From NCBI GenBank assembly GCA_937897665.1, contig CALCPB010000414.1:1-6143 (forward strand): a DNA stretch of 6,143 nucleotides. Reading direction: 5' to 3'. Positions 1 to 5,338 of the stretch are shown here, piece after piece (within the stretch, counting starts at the first letter, position 1; each line of letters begins with the position of its first letter). Under the pieces are notes generated by a model that was not told where the DNA came from, searched no databases, and saw only the letters and a program-made list of their open reading frames with translations. Source of the DNA: an uncultured Halomicronema sp. Its GTDB lineage: Bacteria > Cyanobacteriota > Cyanobacteriia > Phormidesmidales > Phormidesmidaceae. Both the position numbers and the translations under genes were made by a program.

Positions 1-2
1 TA

Positions 3-71
3 GAACCGCGCCACGGCAGCGAAAACGTGCATCGCCAAGGTTTTGCGCCGATTGAAGGTGGTGTGGACTAA
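3..71 (+). CDS. Possible C-terminal end of an unidentified protein (partial, cut by left edge)
   Basis: The frame beginning at base 3 is open from the window edge to a TAA at 69-71. It gives 22 residues ending HRQGFAPIEGGVD. The codons are ordinary for the neighbouring genes (CGC, GGC, GTG, GAA, CAA), which is why I prefer this frame. I do not recognise the family. Two other frames are also open here: + strand 4-189, and a minus-strand frame starting ATG at 109-111 and running off the left edge. The call is therefore weak. If real, the gene converges on rsmB, with about 200 bases between the two stop codons. Confidence 0.3.
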   Translation, partial: EPRHGSENVHRQGFAPIEGGVD

Positions 72-164
72 CCTTCATCCTCAACGAGGCTTCTGCTGTG
101 TGCTCGGCCATGTCTATGAAGTAGGGGATTTGGGGGAAGATCGCGTTGTCACGCGAATTGGGAG

Positions 165-181
165 AGCGGCATTGTGCCGCT
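165..181. terminator. Short perfect hairpin between convergent gene ends, possible weak terminator
   Basis: AGCGGCA and TGCCGCT form a perfect 7-bp stem around a TTG loop. It lies between the putative + strand gene end at 71 and the rsmB stop at 276, where a terminator serving one or both would be expected. No proper T-tract follows on either strand, so it may be only a structural element. The rest of 72-275 shows nothing I can assign. Confidence 0.3.
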
Positions 182-275
182 TGCGATGAATACCGATTTG
201 TTTGAAACAAGATGACGAATCTGGCTACTTTGCCCTAGGCTCCCTGGTGTGGCCAAGAATGCCTGGCAAGTCTGA

Positions 276-1664
276 TCACAGAGCAGTGTTGTCGGCTCGG
301 CCCAGCCGCAACATAAAAAATCCGACCATCTGCTGGTGCTGGGGCCACACTTTGATCCAGCCTTCGGGCATGGCGTAGGCCGCCGCCGCTTCATCGGCAC
401 GCGGGGGCAATATCTGCCAGTCGGGCTGAGCGTCGAGAAACTGCTGAATGACCGCCTCATTTTCGGCCGGATGCAGGGTACAGGTGGCATACACCAGTGT
501 GCCACTGGGTTTAACCCAGGTGGCGGCTTGGGCCAACAGTTGACACTGCAGCTGAGTCAGTTCGGCCACGGTTGCCGGTGTCTGACGCCAGCGCGCATCG
601 GCATGGCGGTGCAGGGTGCCCAGGCCAGAGCAGGGCGCATCGACTAAGACGCGATCGCCCTGTCCAGCAAATCGCGTCAGGGTGGAGCTATCGCCGGTAA
701 AGGTTTTAACGCTGGTAAGCTGCAGGCGCTTCAGATTTTGCTTCACCTTCTTGAGGCGTGACGTGGTGCGATCGCAGGCCCAAATGAGGCCCTCATCGCC
801 CATAAGTTCGGCCAGATGGGTGGTTTTGCCGCCGGGTGCTGCGCAGGCATCAATCACCACCATGCCTGGCTGCGGATCGACTAAGGCGCTGACGAGCTGG
901 GCACTGGCGTCTTGCACCGTCCACCAGCCGTCGGCGTAGCCGGGCAGCTGCTGAATGGCTCCGGCGTGATGGGTCAGGCGCAGGCTCTGAGGTAAGTGCG
1001 GTAGCGGCTGCGTCTCAATCCCGGCAGCTAAAAACATTTGCGCCAGATCAGTCACGGTCGTCTTGAGCCGATTGACGCGCAAGTCGATCGTGGGGGAGTG
1101 ATTAAACCAGTCACACAGCTGCTCGGTTTCCTCCCAGCCCAGCTGTTGCTGCCACAGGGCGACGATCCAATCGGGGTAGCTGTGGCGAATGGCGAGGGCT
1201 TGCAGGCGATCGCTCGGCACCACCAGTGGGTCGGCTGTTGATTGGCGCAGGCGAATGTATTGACGCAAAATGCCGTTGGCCACGCCCGCTAGTTTGCCCT
1301 TGCCGATGGCTTTAGCCAGCTCAACGCTGGTGTTGACCGCCGCTGACTCAGGCACTTGAGTCAAAAATCGCAGTTGATATAAGCCCAGATGCAACACAAT
1401 ACGCAGATCGAGGGGCTGCTGATGAGCGGCGCGTTTGCCCAGCTGGTCAATCAGGGCATCTAAGGTGCGCTGACGCCGGACGGTGCCGTACACCAACTCG
1501 GTGGCAAAAGGGCGATCGACGGCACTCAGTCGCCGCTGATGCAACAAGCGGTGCAGCACCACATCGGCAAACCCGCCCCGATAAATTTCCTTTAAAGCGT
1601 CAAACGCCAGCTGGCGAGCTGGCGAGAGAACGTTCGCATTTACTTCAGTCGACACGATATCCAA
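276..1664 (-). CDS. rsmB: 16S rRNA (cytosine-C5)-methyltransferase RsmB (Sun family)
   Basis: RsmB is a cytoplasmic SAM-dependent enzyme that makes 5-methylcytosine in small-subunit rRNA (C967 in E. coli numbering). The 462-residue product has the full family layout. A helical NusB-like RNA-binding domain spans about 14-145, and a Rossmann methyltransferase domain fills the C-terminal half. Visible motifs are the SAM-binding motif I DACAAPGGK at 272-280, the DAPCSG motif at 342-347 with Cys345, and the catalytic TC motif at 394-395 (YATCTLHP) with Cys395. These are the two cysteines this family needs. The C-terminus ends in the usual QMVGFFMLRL. The start codon at 1662-1664 is TTG, with an in-frame TAG two codons upstream. 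The only nearby alternative is GTG at codon 4, and neither has a clear Shine-Dalgarno. It is the third minus-strand gene after petN, behind a 197-base gap. Confidence 0.96.
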   Translation of the reverse strand: MDIVSTEVNANVLSPARQLAFDALKEIYRGGFADVVLHRLLHQRRLSAVDRPFATELVYGTVRRQRTLDALIDQLGKRAAHQQPLDLRIVLHLGLYQLRFLTQVPESAAVNTSVELAKAIGKGKLAGVANGILRQYIRLRQSTADPLVVPSDRLQALAIRHSYPDWIVALWQQQLGWEETEQLCDWFNHSPTIDLRVNRLKTTVTDLAQMFLAAGIETQPLPHLPQSLRLTHHAGAIQQLPGYADGWWTVQDASAQLVSALVDPQPGMVVIDACAAPGGKTTHLAELMGDEGLIWACDRTTSRLKKVKQNLKRLQLTSVKTFTGDSSTLTRFAGQGDRVLVDAPCSGLGTLHRHADARWRQTPATVAELTQLQCQLLAQAATWVKPSGTLVYATCTLHPAENEAVIQQFLDAQPDWQILPPRADEAAAAYAMPEGWIKVWPQHQQMVGFFMLRLGRADNTAL

Positions 1665-1703
1665 CGGCTAATTATGTCTGCTGGCATGGCTATTCTCGAT
1701 CGC

Positions 1704-1724
1704 CAGGAACGGTCAACCGCCCTG
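1704..1724 (-). other. Imperfect hairpin upstream of rsmB
   Basis: CAGG and CCTG plus an inner CGG/CCG pair around TTGA form an imperfect hairpin about 40 bases before the rsmB start. No T-tract follows in the minus direction. It could be leader structure or chance. The remainder of 1665-1861 shows no convincing gene: the frames open there are overlapping and low in protein-like character. I saw no clear promoter hexamers. Confidence 0.2.
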
Positions 1725-1861
1725 AGAGAGCGACGCTTGAATCATCTACCCAGGACGGCCAATTGCTGTCACGGGTTAGCACTGCCACCCCCCGGCGGTC
1801 GAGGAGGCGATGTGGGGGCAACTCCTTTACGACACCGGCAAACCTTGGCGTAAACCGGCTG

Positions 1862-2065
1862 CTACTCAGCAAGGCCCTTTTTCTTGTTCTTATTTTTGAG
1901 GTTTTTGACGCGCGGGGCAGTTGCCTGCTGCTCTCGCTGCCGACGACGGCGATCACGCCATTCCACCGTGGTCAAATAAGCCACGCCGCCGGTGACCACC
2001 ACCAGCAGCAACACCGCTGCGACGGCTAACACCGAAAAGGCTTGGGCCTCAAACGCTGTATTCAT
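1862..2065 (-). CDS. Small single-pass membrane protein with a basic C-terminal tail, function unknown
   Basis: This 67-residue protein starts at an ATG (2063-2065) preceded by GGTGGG. A short polar N-terminus (MNTAFEAQ) leads into one strongly hydrophobic helix at about residues 10-33, rich in Val, Leu and Ala with a GG pair. Immediately after comes YLTTVEWRDRRRRQREQ, a cationic cluster. A second lysine-rich patch lies at about 54-63 (KNLKNKNKKK). By the positive-inside rule the tail should face the cytoplasm. It lies 56 bases downstream of petN on the same strand, so cotranscription is plausible. That position hints at a thylakoid or photosynthesis-associated role, but this is inference only. 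I do not recognise a named family. The overlapping + strand frame at 1763-2029 is arginine/serine-rich and looks like a shadow. Confidence 0.75.
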   Translation of the reverse strand: MNTAFEAQAFSVLAVAAVLLLVVVTGGVAYLTTVEWRDRRRRQREQQATAPRVKNLKNKNKKKGLAE

Positions 2066-2121
2066 GATTTACCCACCGTCACAGTCATTACGATCTAAGG
2101 CGGAATCTCACCGGTCTGGTT

Positions 2122-2211
2122 TTAGAAGCCGTTGCGTCCCCAAACCACCATCGAGAGCGAAAAGGAGAAAACTACGAGCAGCGAAACCCAACCCAGCGTC
2201 AAAATATCCAT
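2122..2211 (-). CDS. petN: Cytochrome b6-f complex subunit 8 (PetN)
   Basis: This 29-codon gene runs from ATG at 2209-2211 to TAA at 2122-2124. The product begins [14 protein letters not shown] and ends MVVWGRNGF. That matches the PetN signature known from cyanobacteria and chloroplasts ([13 protein letters not shown], then MVVWGRNG) in sequence and exact length. PetN is a single transmembrane helix at the periphery of the thylakoid cytochrome b6f complex, which passes electrons from plastoquinol to plastocyanin or cytochrome c6. Two details differ from the common form I remember: Phe at position 17 where Trp is usual, and a terminal Phe rather than Leu. The upstream sequence AAAACACCT carries no obvious Shine-Dalgarno. 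The gene is divergent from the membrane protein at 2289 and is followed by the small membrane protein at 2065. Confidence 0.95.
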   Translation of the reverse strand: MDILTLGWVSLLVVFSFSLSMVVWGRNGF

Positions 2212-2288
2212 AGGTGTTTTATTGCAAGAATTCACAGTGCATCATCCATGATAAAACAAAGCCCACCCGCAGACGTGACGATTTTGCA
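2212..2288. promoter_or_regulatory. Divergent intergenic region between petN and the membrane protein gene
   Basis: These 77 bases separate the petN start (minus) from the ATG at 2289 (plus), so promoters for both directions probably lie here or overlap the genes. At 2241-2252 there is a short perfect dyad, ATCAT-CC-ATGAT. It overlaps a TATCAT that could serve as a -10 for petN, about 35 bases before its ATG. A -10-like CATGAT with TTGCAA upstream (spacing 19) could read the other way. None of the -35 matches is strong, so exact promoter positions are not claimed. Confidence 0.4.
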
Positions 2289-2750
2289 ATGAATCAGGCT
2301 TCTCCCTTTACGCCCGCTGAGCGCCTCGAATCCCTGAAGGCCGCCCTCTGCGGCGCTATTTGCGCAGGCTTGCTCAGTCTGGCGCAATTGCTCAGTCATC
2401 GCTGGCCGTCGTTGACCAGTTTGCCGCCACTGCGCGACCTCTTCTCTAGTCTGGCGGGGTTGACCCTGCTGGTGACCGGCGCAATCGCCCTGCTGTCTGG
2501 CGCGTTGTTTGCCCTGACCTATCGCTACGCCATTCGCCGCGACGATAACCCTCAGCTCAAGGCCGGAGTGGTGCTGGCGTTTACGCTAGTGCGCGGTTTA
2601 GCGCAAGTGGATGCCGGGTCGGCGATCGCACAAAACTTCTGGCCCTTTCTGGCTGCCTGTGGTGAAAGCTTGGTGCTGTTTGGTGGTTGCGCGATCGCGC
2701 TGAATCTGGCTTTACGGTGGCAGTGGCTACAGCCGTTTGGTGAAAAATAA
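2289..2750 (+). CDS. Multi-pass integral membrane protein, function unknown
   Basis: The product is 153 residues if translation starts at ATG 2289-2291 (MNQASPFTPAERLESLK). The frame is open 25 codons further upstream, but that extension would cross the petN promoter region and reads as polar, cysteine-containing non-protein sequence, so I chose the internal ATG. Hydrophobic segments lie at about 18-36, 52-78, 92-104 and 117-143, giving three or four helices. A charged loop, YRYAIRRDDNPQLKAG, sits at about 78-93. The short motif LVRGLAQVDAGSA follows the third segment. I recognise no named domain; it reads like a conserved cyanobacterial hypothetical membrane protein. Codon use and two internal HIP1 sites (2622, 2691) match the rest of the window. 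It is divergent from petN. No strong Shine-Dalgarno is visible. Confidence 0.8.
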   Translation: MNQASPFTPAERLESLKAALCGAICAGLLSLAQLLSHRWPSLTSLPPLRDLFSSLAGLTLLVTGAIALLSGALFALTYRYAIRRDDNPQLKAGVVLAFTLVRGLAQVDAGSAIAQNFWPFLAACGESLVLFGGCAIALNLALRWQWLQPFGEK

Positions 2751-2783
2751 CGACCCTTCTCGGGCTCGGCGATCAACTGCTAA

Positions 2784-2794
2784 TGCCATTGGCA
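2784..2794. repeat. Short palindrome TGCCA-T-TGGCA upstream of yccF
   Basis: A perfect 5-bp dyad with a one-base centre lies in the 212-base gap before yccF, shortly before a TATAAAT sequence near 2811. The TATAAAT could be a -10 element for yccF, but I see no good -35 at 16-18 bases. The dyad could be an operator or chance. Confidence 0.2.
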
Positions 2795-2876
2795 AAACAT
2801 GGGTATAAATAGGGCAAATGGCGGATCAGGCAATGAGGCAATGGCTTTGGCTCTCCCGCCCTGCAGTGGTGTGTAA

Positions 2877-2892
2877 TCCCCCATCGGGGGGA
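2877..2892. other. G/C hairpin in the yccF leader
   Basis: TCCCCC-ATC-GGGGGGA folds into a compact 6-bp stem with a three-base loop, about 70 bases before the yccF start. No T-tract follows, so it is not a standard intrinsic terminator. It could be leader structure. Confidence 0.35.
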
Positions 2893-2950
2893 CTGCTGTA
2901 GAGTGAGATTGGCAGGATATGCTGGTGATATCAAAGATTGCGGCGATCGC

Positions 2951-2955
2951 AAGGA
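2951..2955 (+). promoter_or_regulatory. Ribosome binding site that fixes the yccF start
   Basis: AAGGA lies 7 bases before the ATG at 2963. It decides between that ATG and an in-frame GTG at 2903, which would add 20 polar residues unlike the start of any YccF protein. Confidence 0.7.
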
Positions 2956-2962
2956 TGCCCCC

Positions 2963-3331
2963 ATGAGCTTGTTAGGCAATATTATTTGGCTGATTTTTGG
3001 TGGATTCTTCAGCGGTGTTGGCTACATTCTCGGTGGTCTAAGTACTTGCCTCACGATCATTGGTATTCCGTTTGGGCTGGCCACGATTCAAGTGGGCATC
3101 GCCTCGTTCACGCCCTTTGGCCGCGAAATCAAAAAAAGTCCTGAAGCGGACAGCGCCCTCTACCAAATTCTCAACGTCGTTTGGATTGTGATATTTGGCT
3201 GGGCGATCGCCCTTAATCATTTGCTTTGGGGCCTGTTGTTGGCGATTACCATCATTGGTTTGCCGTTTGCCAAGCAGCATTTCAAGCTGATGATATTGGC
3301 CCTGTTTCCCTTTGGCCGCAGCTTTGAGTAG
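2963..3331 (+). CDS. yccF: YccF-family (DUF307) inner-membrane protein
   Basis: This 122-residue membrane protein is built from two YccF repeats. The first contains GGLSTCLTIIGIPFG at about 24-38 and ends in PFGRE at 51-55. The second contains LNHLLWGLLLAITIIGLPFA at about 84-103, then KQHFKLMILALFPFGRS to residue 120. The paired IIG[IL]PF and PFGR signatures are diagnostic of the family. Hydrophobic segments cover about 4-40 and 66-100. YccF proteins sit in the cytoplasmic membrane. Their biochemical role is unsettled, so only family membership is claimed. The start is ATG 2963 because of the AAGGA ribosome site. The gene may follow the unknown membrane protein in one transcript, but a 212-base gap with its own structured elements suggests separate control. 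It converges on cobH. Confidence 0.93.
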   Translation: MSLLGNIIWLIFGGFFSGVGYILGGLSTCLTIIGIPFGLATIQVGIASFTPFGREIKKSPEADSALYQILNVVWIVIFGWAIALNHLLWGLLLAITIIGLPFAKQHFKLMILALFPFGRSFE

Positions 3332-3363
3332 CACGATCTTGGCTTGGGTCGGATGCTTTGAGC

Positions 3364-3407
3364 GCAATTAGTAGGCAGCGACTCTACGGCTGCGGCCTAC
3401 TAATTGC
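3364..3407. terminator. Perfect 13-bp inverted repeat between convergent yccF and cobH
   Basis: GCAATTAGTAGGC (3364-3376) and GCCTACTAATTGC (3395-3407) are exact reverse complements separated by 18 bases. The spacer can add a few more pairs (GC with GC after one mismatch). It begins 32 bases after the yccF stop, where a terminator would be expected, and being symmetrical it could act in both directions. Neither side has a T-tract, so it might instead be a dispersed palindromic repeat or an mRNA 3' stabiliser. Confidence 0.55.
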
Positions 3408-3519
3408 TGCGAATGACGATCTGTTTAGAAAGCGATTGGCGGGCGAGTCGGCTGCCACTGGGCTCGACTGCTCTGCTCAACCGACCGGCTGACGGCGGAA
3501 GAGGGAGCGCGATCGCTGC

Positions 3520-3557
3520 CTGGGCCTCTGCGCGGAAAAAACGGCAGAGGGCTCCAG
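3520..3557 (-). terminator. Hairpin downstream of cobH, possible terminator
   Basis: CCTCTGC (3525-3531) pairs with GCAGAGG (3544-3550). An outer CTGG/CCAG helix (3520-3523, 3554-3557) is set off by a small internal loop. On the minus strand this begins about 30 bases after the cobH stop. The run of six T on that strand is inside the loop rather than after the stem, so it is not a textbook intrinsic terminator. The remaining bases of 3408-3587 show nothing I can assign, apart from a HIP1 site at 3509. Confidence 0.4.
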
Positions 3558-3587
3558 TCAGCGGTTGCGGTTACGCCGGATGAGCCA

Positions 3588-4214
3588 TTAAATCGCCTTA
3601 GGAGCTTTGCCATAGGCCTGCCAGGCCAAATCAATCAGCCCACTCATGATCGCGACGGCCAGTACCGGATTGCCCTTTTGACCAGCGATGCGAATGTTCG
3701 GCACCATCGATTCGTCTAGCCGGTTTTTGAGTACATCAATATCTAAAAATCCCGCCGGTGAAGCGATGATGAGGGCCGGACGCACTTCACCGGCTTCTAC
3801 CAGCTCGATCAATGCTTCCAGAGCGGTCTGTGACTCGCCCACTACAAAAATCCCTTCGGGATAGCGCTTAGCTAGCGTTTCGATTCCCCAAGCTGTTTTG
3901 CTTTTGCCCTTTTGGGGGCGGGTCAGCGCATCCATACTGCAATAGACGGGGTTCACAAAGGTTTCTTGAATGGGCGGTGCCACCCCGACCTGCACCATCG
4001 GCACATCCACCACGATGGTCGTTCTCGCCGCGAGGGCCGCCGCGCCTGAGGTCAAAGCATGTTCAGAAAAGTGAATTAGGGAGGCAAACTCAAAATCAGC
4101 AGTGGCATAAATGACCCGCCGCACCAGCTCATACTCAGAGGGGGTAAACATGTGATTGCCAATCTCGCGATCAATCACCCTGAGGCTCTGTGCGTCGCTG
4201 ACATGCCATTCCAT
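3588..4214 (-). CDS. cobH: Precorrin-8X methylmutase (CobH/CbiC family)
   Basis: CobH moves the C-11 methyl group of precorrin-8X to C-12, giving hydrogenobyrinic acid (cobyrinic acid in the cobalt-early route), in cobalamin biosynthesis in the cytoplasm. The 208-residue product matches the family in length and pattern. RRVIYATADFEF at 32-43, ARTTIVVDVPMVQVGV at 63-78, TRPQKGKSKTAWGIE at 98-112, FVVGESQTALEALIEL at 123-138, PALIIASPAGF at 146-156 and GQKGNPVLAVAI at 178-189 all correspond to conserved CobH/CbiC blocks. Residue 36 is Tyr where characterised enzymes carry the catalytic His (RMVHACG in CobH, KRVIHTTAD in CbiC, from memory). The start is ATG 4212-4214, preceded by GGGAG at 6 bases. 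The frame extends 32 codons further upstream but has no ribosome site there and would cross the promoter. Confidence 0.95.
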   Translation of the reverse strand: MEWHVSDAQSLRVIDREIGNHMFTPSEYELVRRVIYATADFEFASLIHFSEHALTSGAAALAARTTIVVDVPMVQVGVAPPIQETFVNPVYCSMDALTRPQKGKSKTAWGIETLAKRYPEGIFVVGESQTALEALIELVEAGEVRPALIIASPAGFLDIDVLKNRLDESMVPNIRIAGQKGNPVLAVAIMSGLIDLAWQAYGKAPKAI

Positions 4215-4220
4215 CGCTTG

Positions 4221-4225
4221 CTCCC
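4221..4225 (-). promoter_or_regulatory. Ribosome binding site of cobH
   Basis: On the minus strand GGGAG sits 6 bases before the ATG at 4212-4214. It supports MEWHVSDAQ as the N-terminus over the longer open frame. Confidence 0.65.
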
Positions 4226-4253
4226 AGCACACCGTCTGAAGGTTTGTGCATCT

Positions 4254-4259
4254 AGTATA
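4254..4259 (-). promoter_or_regulatory. Likely -10 element of a cobH promoter
   Basis: TATACT on the minus strand is a near-consensus sigma-70-type -10 hexamer, about 40 bases before the cobH ATG. The best -35 candidate is TTTTAG at 16-base spacing, which is weak. This suggests cobH is transcribed on its own rather than only by read-through from the hydrolase, whose stop lies 142 bases upstream. Confidence 0.45.
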
Positions 4260-4356
4260 CGGCGTGCCGAAAGAGCTAAAACAGATGGCCGCGAAGTCGG
4301 GGACAATCAATGGCTGAAACTGTTGAGCAGTCAGGCCGACGAAGACCGACCGGCAA

Positions 4357-5172
4357 TCATCTCAGCCCGCGGTCATGGGCTTGGAGCCAGGCTTGAATAT
4401 CGCTCAACACCTGATCCGGCATCTCCCAGGGAAACAGGTGAGCCGTGGCGGGATAACTTTTGTAGGTGCTGTGCTTGAGATGTTGTGCCGTTTCACGGCT
4501 AGAGTTGGCGGTGATGTGGCGATCGCATTCCCCCGCTAAGACCAGTGCCGGAACGGTGATGTTGGCCAGCTCGGGCAGCCGGTCATAGCCCTGACGCAGG
4601 GCGGTATTGAGTGCCCTGTTAGCACGTTGAGACGTTTGCAAAAAAGCGGGAAACGCCTCATGGGCCAATCGTCGATAGGCCGCTGGGTGGTGCTGCTGAA
4701 TCAAATAGCGATAGAGCGATCGCTGGCCAAACGTGTCAATGTTCCACTGCCAGCCAGGAACTAGCCGATTGAGAATTGAGGCGATCGCGGTGAATACATT
4801 ATCTTGCCAGGTGATGGGCGGATGGCTGCCTCGCGGTCGCGCCGCCGTGCCCAGCAACATCAGGCCAGTCACACGTTGCGGATATTGCAGCGCCAACTCC
4901 ATCGCCAGAATGCCCCCCAGCGACCAGCCCAGCACCAGGCATTGCTCAACCGCAAACTGATCCAACAGTTCGACTAGATCATCTAAATGCTGAGTCATCG
5001 TGAAGGGCGTCGCCGTGCGGCTCTGACCATAGCCCCGCAGGTCAGGAGCCAGGGTCTTGAAGTGATGGGCCAACGGCTCCGTAAAGACATTCATGCAGTG
5101 CTTGCTGCCCGGATGCCCATGCAAGCACAACAGGGGATAGCCTTGACCGTTAACGACTGTCTCCAGCTTCAC
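4357..5172 (-). CDS. Alpha/beta-hydrolase fold protein
   Basis: This 271-residue protein has a complete alpha/beta-hydrolase catalytic set. The oxyanion-hole motif HGHPGS is at 18-23 and the DLRGYGQS strand-loop at 44-51. The nucleophile elbow GWSLGG is at 82-87 with Ser84. The acid is probably Asp217 in LAGECDRHI, and the histidine is His245 in PATAHLFPWE. A variable cap region lies at about 110-200. The layout resembles the BioH / esterase / haloperoxidase-like group, but the substrate cannot be read from sequence. There is no signal peptide, so it is probably cytoplasmic. Translation starts at GTG 5170-5172, with GAGG 8 bases upstream, and MKLETVVNGQGYPLLCLHG fits the usual domain start. 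A terminator separates it from msrB upstream. cobH follows, but nothing ties the hydrolase to cobalamin synthesis. Confidence 0.9.
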   Translation of the reverse strand: MKLETVVNGQGYPLLCLHGHPGSKHCMNVFTEPLAHHFKTLAPDLRGYGQSRTATPFTMTQHLDDLVELLDQFAVEQCLVLGWSLGGILAMELALQYPQRVTGLMLLGTAARPRGSHPPITWQDNVFTAIASILNRLVPGWQWNIDTFGQRSLYRYLIQQHHPAAYRRLAHEAFPAFLQTSQRANRALNTALRQGYDRLPELANITVPALVLAGECDRHITANSSRETAQHLKHSTYKSYPATAHLFPWEMPDQVLSDIQAWLQAHDRGLR

Positions 5173-5213
5173 CTCGGTTGCCTCACGTGCAGCAATTGCC
5201 TGACTGTGTTCAC

Positions 5214-5249
5214 AAAAAGGACGGCACCATTCGGACTAGATGCCGTCCT
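5214..5249 (-). terminator. Strong Rho-independent terminator after msrB
   Basis: On the minus strand AGGACGGCA (5249-5241) pairs perfectly with TGCCGTCCT (5226-5218) around a 14-base loop, and the stem runs directly into TTTTT (5218-5214). This is the clearest intrinsic terminator in the window. It ends the msrB transcript about 90 bases after its stop and 42 bases before the hydrolase start, so the hydrolase promoter must be in or very near this short gap. Confidence 0.85.
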
Positions 5250-5274
5250 ACAAATTCATTGGTTTAAGAGAGCT

Positions 5275-5320
5275 GTGGATACCGGTTCGCTTGGGCAAAC
5301 CCGCGATCGCTGGTATCCAC
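5275..5320. repeat. 46-base hairpin with perfect 9-bp arms containing a HIP1 site
   Basis: GTGGATACC (5275-5283) and GGTATCCAC (5312-5320) are exact reverse complements. The interior can add an inner helix, CGC-TT-GGG-CAAA-CCC-GCG, so the whole element could form a two-tier stem. It lies in the 3' untranslated region of msrB, between the stop codon and the T-tailed terminator. It has no T-tract of its own. A HIP1 octamer occupies 5303-5310. Confidence 0.6.
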
Positions 5321-5338
5321 GACCCTGACTGGCTAGCG

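Noticed and set aside
149..505. Minus-strand open frame of 118 codons overlapping the rsmB 3' end
   Set aside because: It overlaps the end of rsmB in another frame, and its Pro/Ser/Arg/Cys-rich translation resembles no protein. It is a shadow frame.
1690..2029. Open frames on both strands (1690-1956 minus, 1763-2029 plus) around the small membrane protein
   Set aside because: Both are Arg/Ser-rich and overlap a frame with a clear transmembrane pattern, and neither has a ribosome site. Treated as shadows.
3038..3367. Minus-strand open frame antisense to yccF
   Set aside because: yccF has a diagnostic two-repeat family pattern and a ribosome site. The antisense frame is Lys/Gln/Arg-rich with no recognisable domain.
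3449..3461. GCCACTG, a sequence found in cobalamin riboswitch B12 boxes, close to cobH
   Set aside because: It is downstream of cobH and on the opposite strand, and none of the other conserved B12 riboswitch segments is present.
4152..4478. Plus-strand open frame across the cobH promoter and the hydrolase 3' end
   Set aside because: It overlaps two well-supported minus-strand genes and their intergenic promoter, and the translation is not protein-like.
4357..5172. Idea that the hydrolase is a cobalamin or biotin pathway enzyme (BioH-like) because it lies next to cobH
   Set aside because: The fold motifs are generic. A separate cobH promoter and a 142-base gap weaken the operon argument, so no pathway is assigned.
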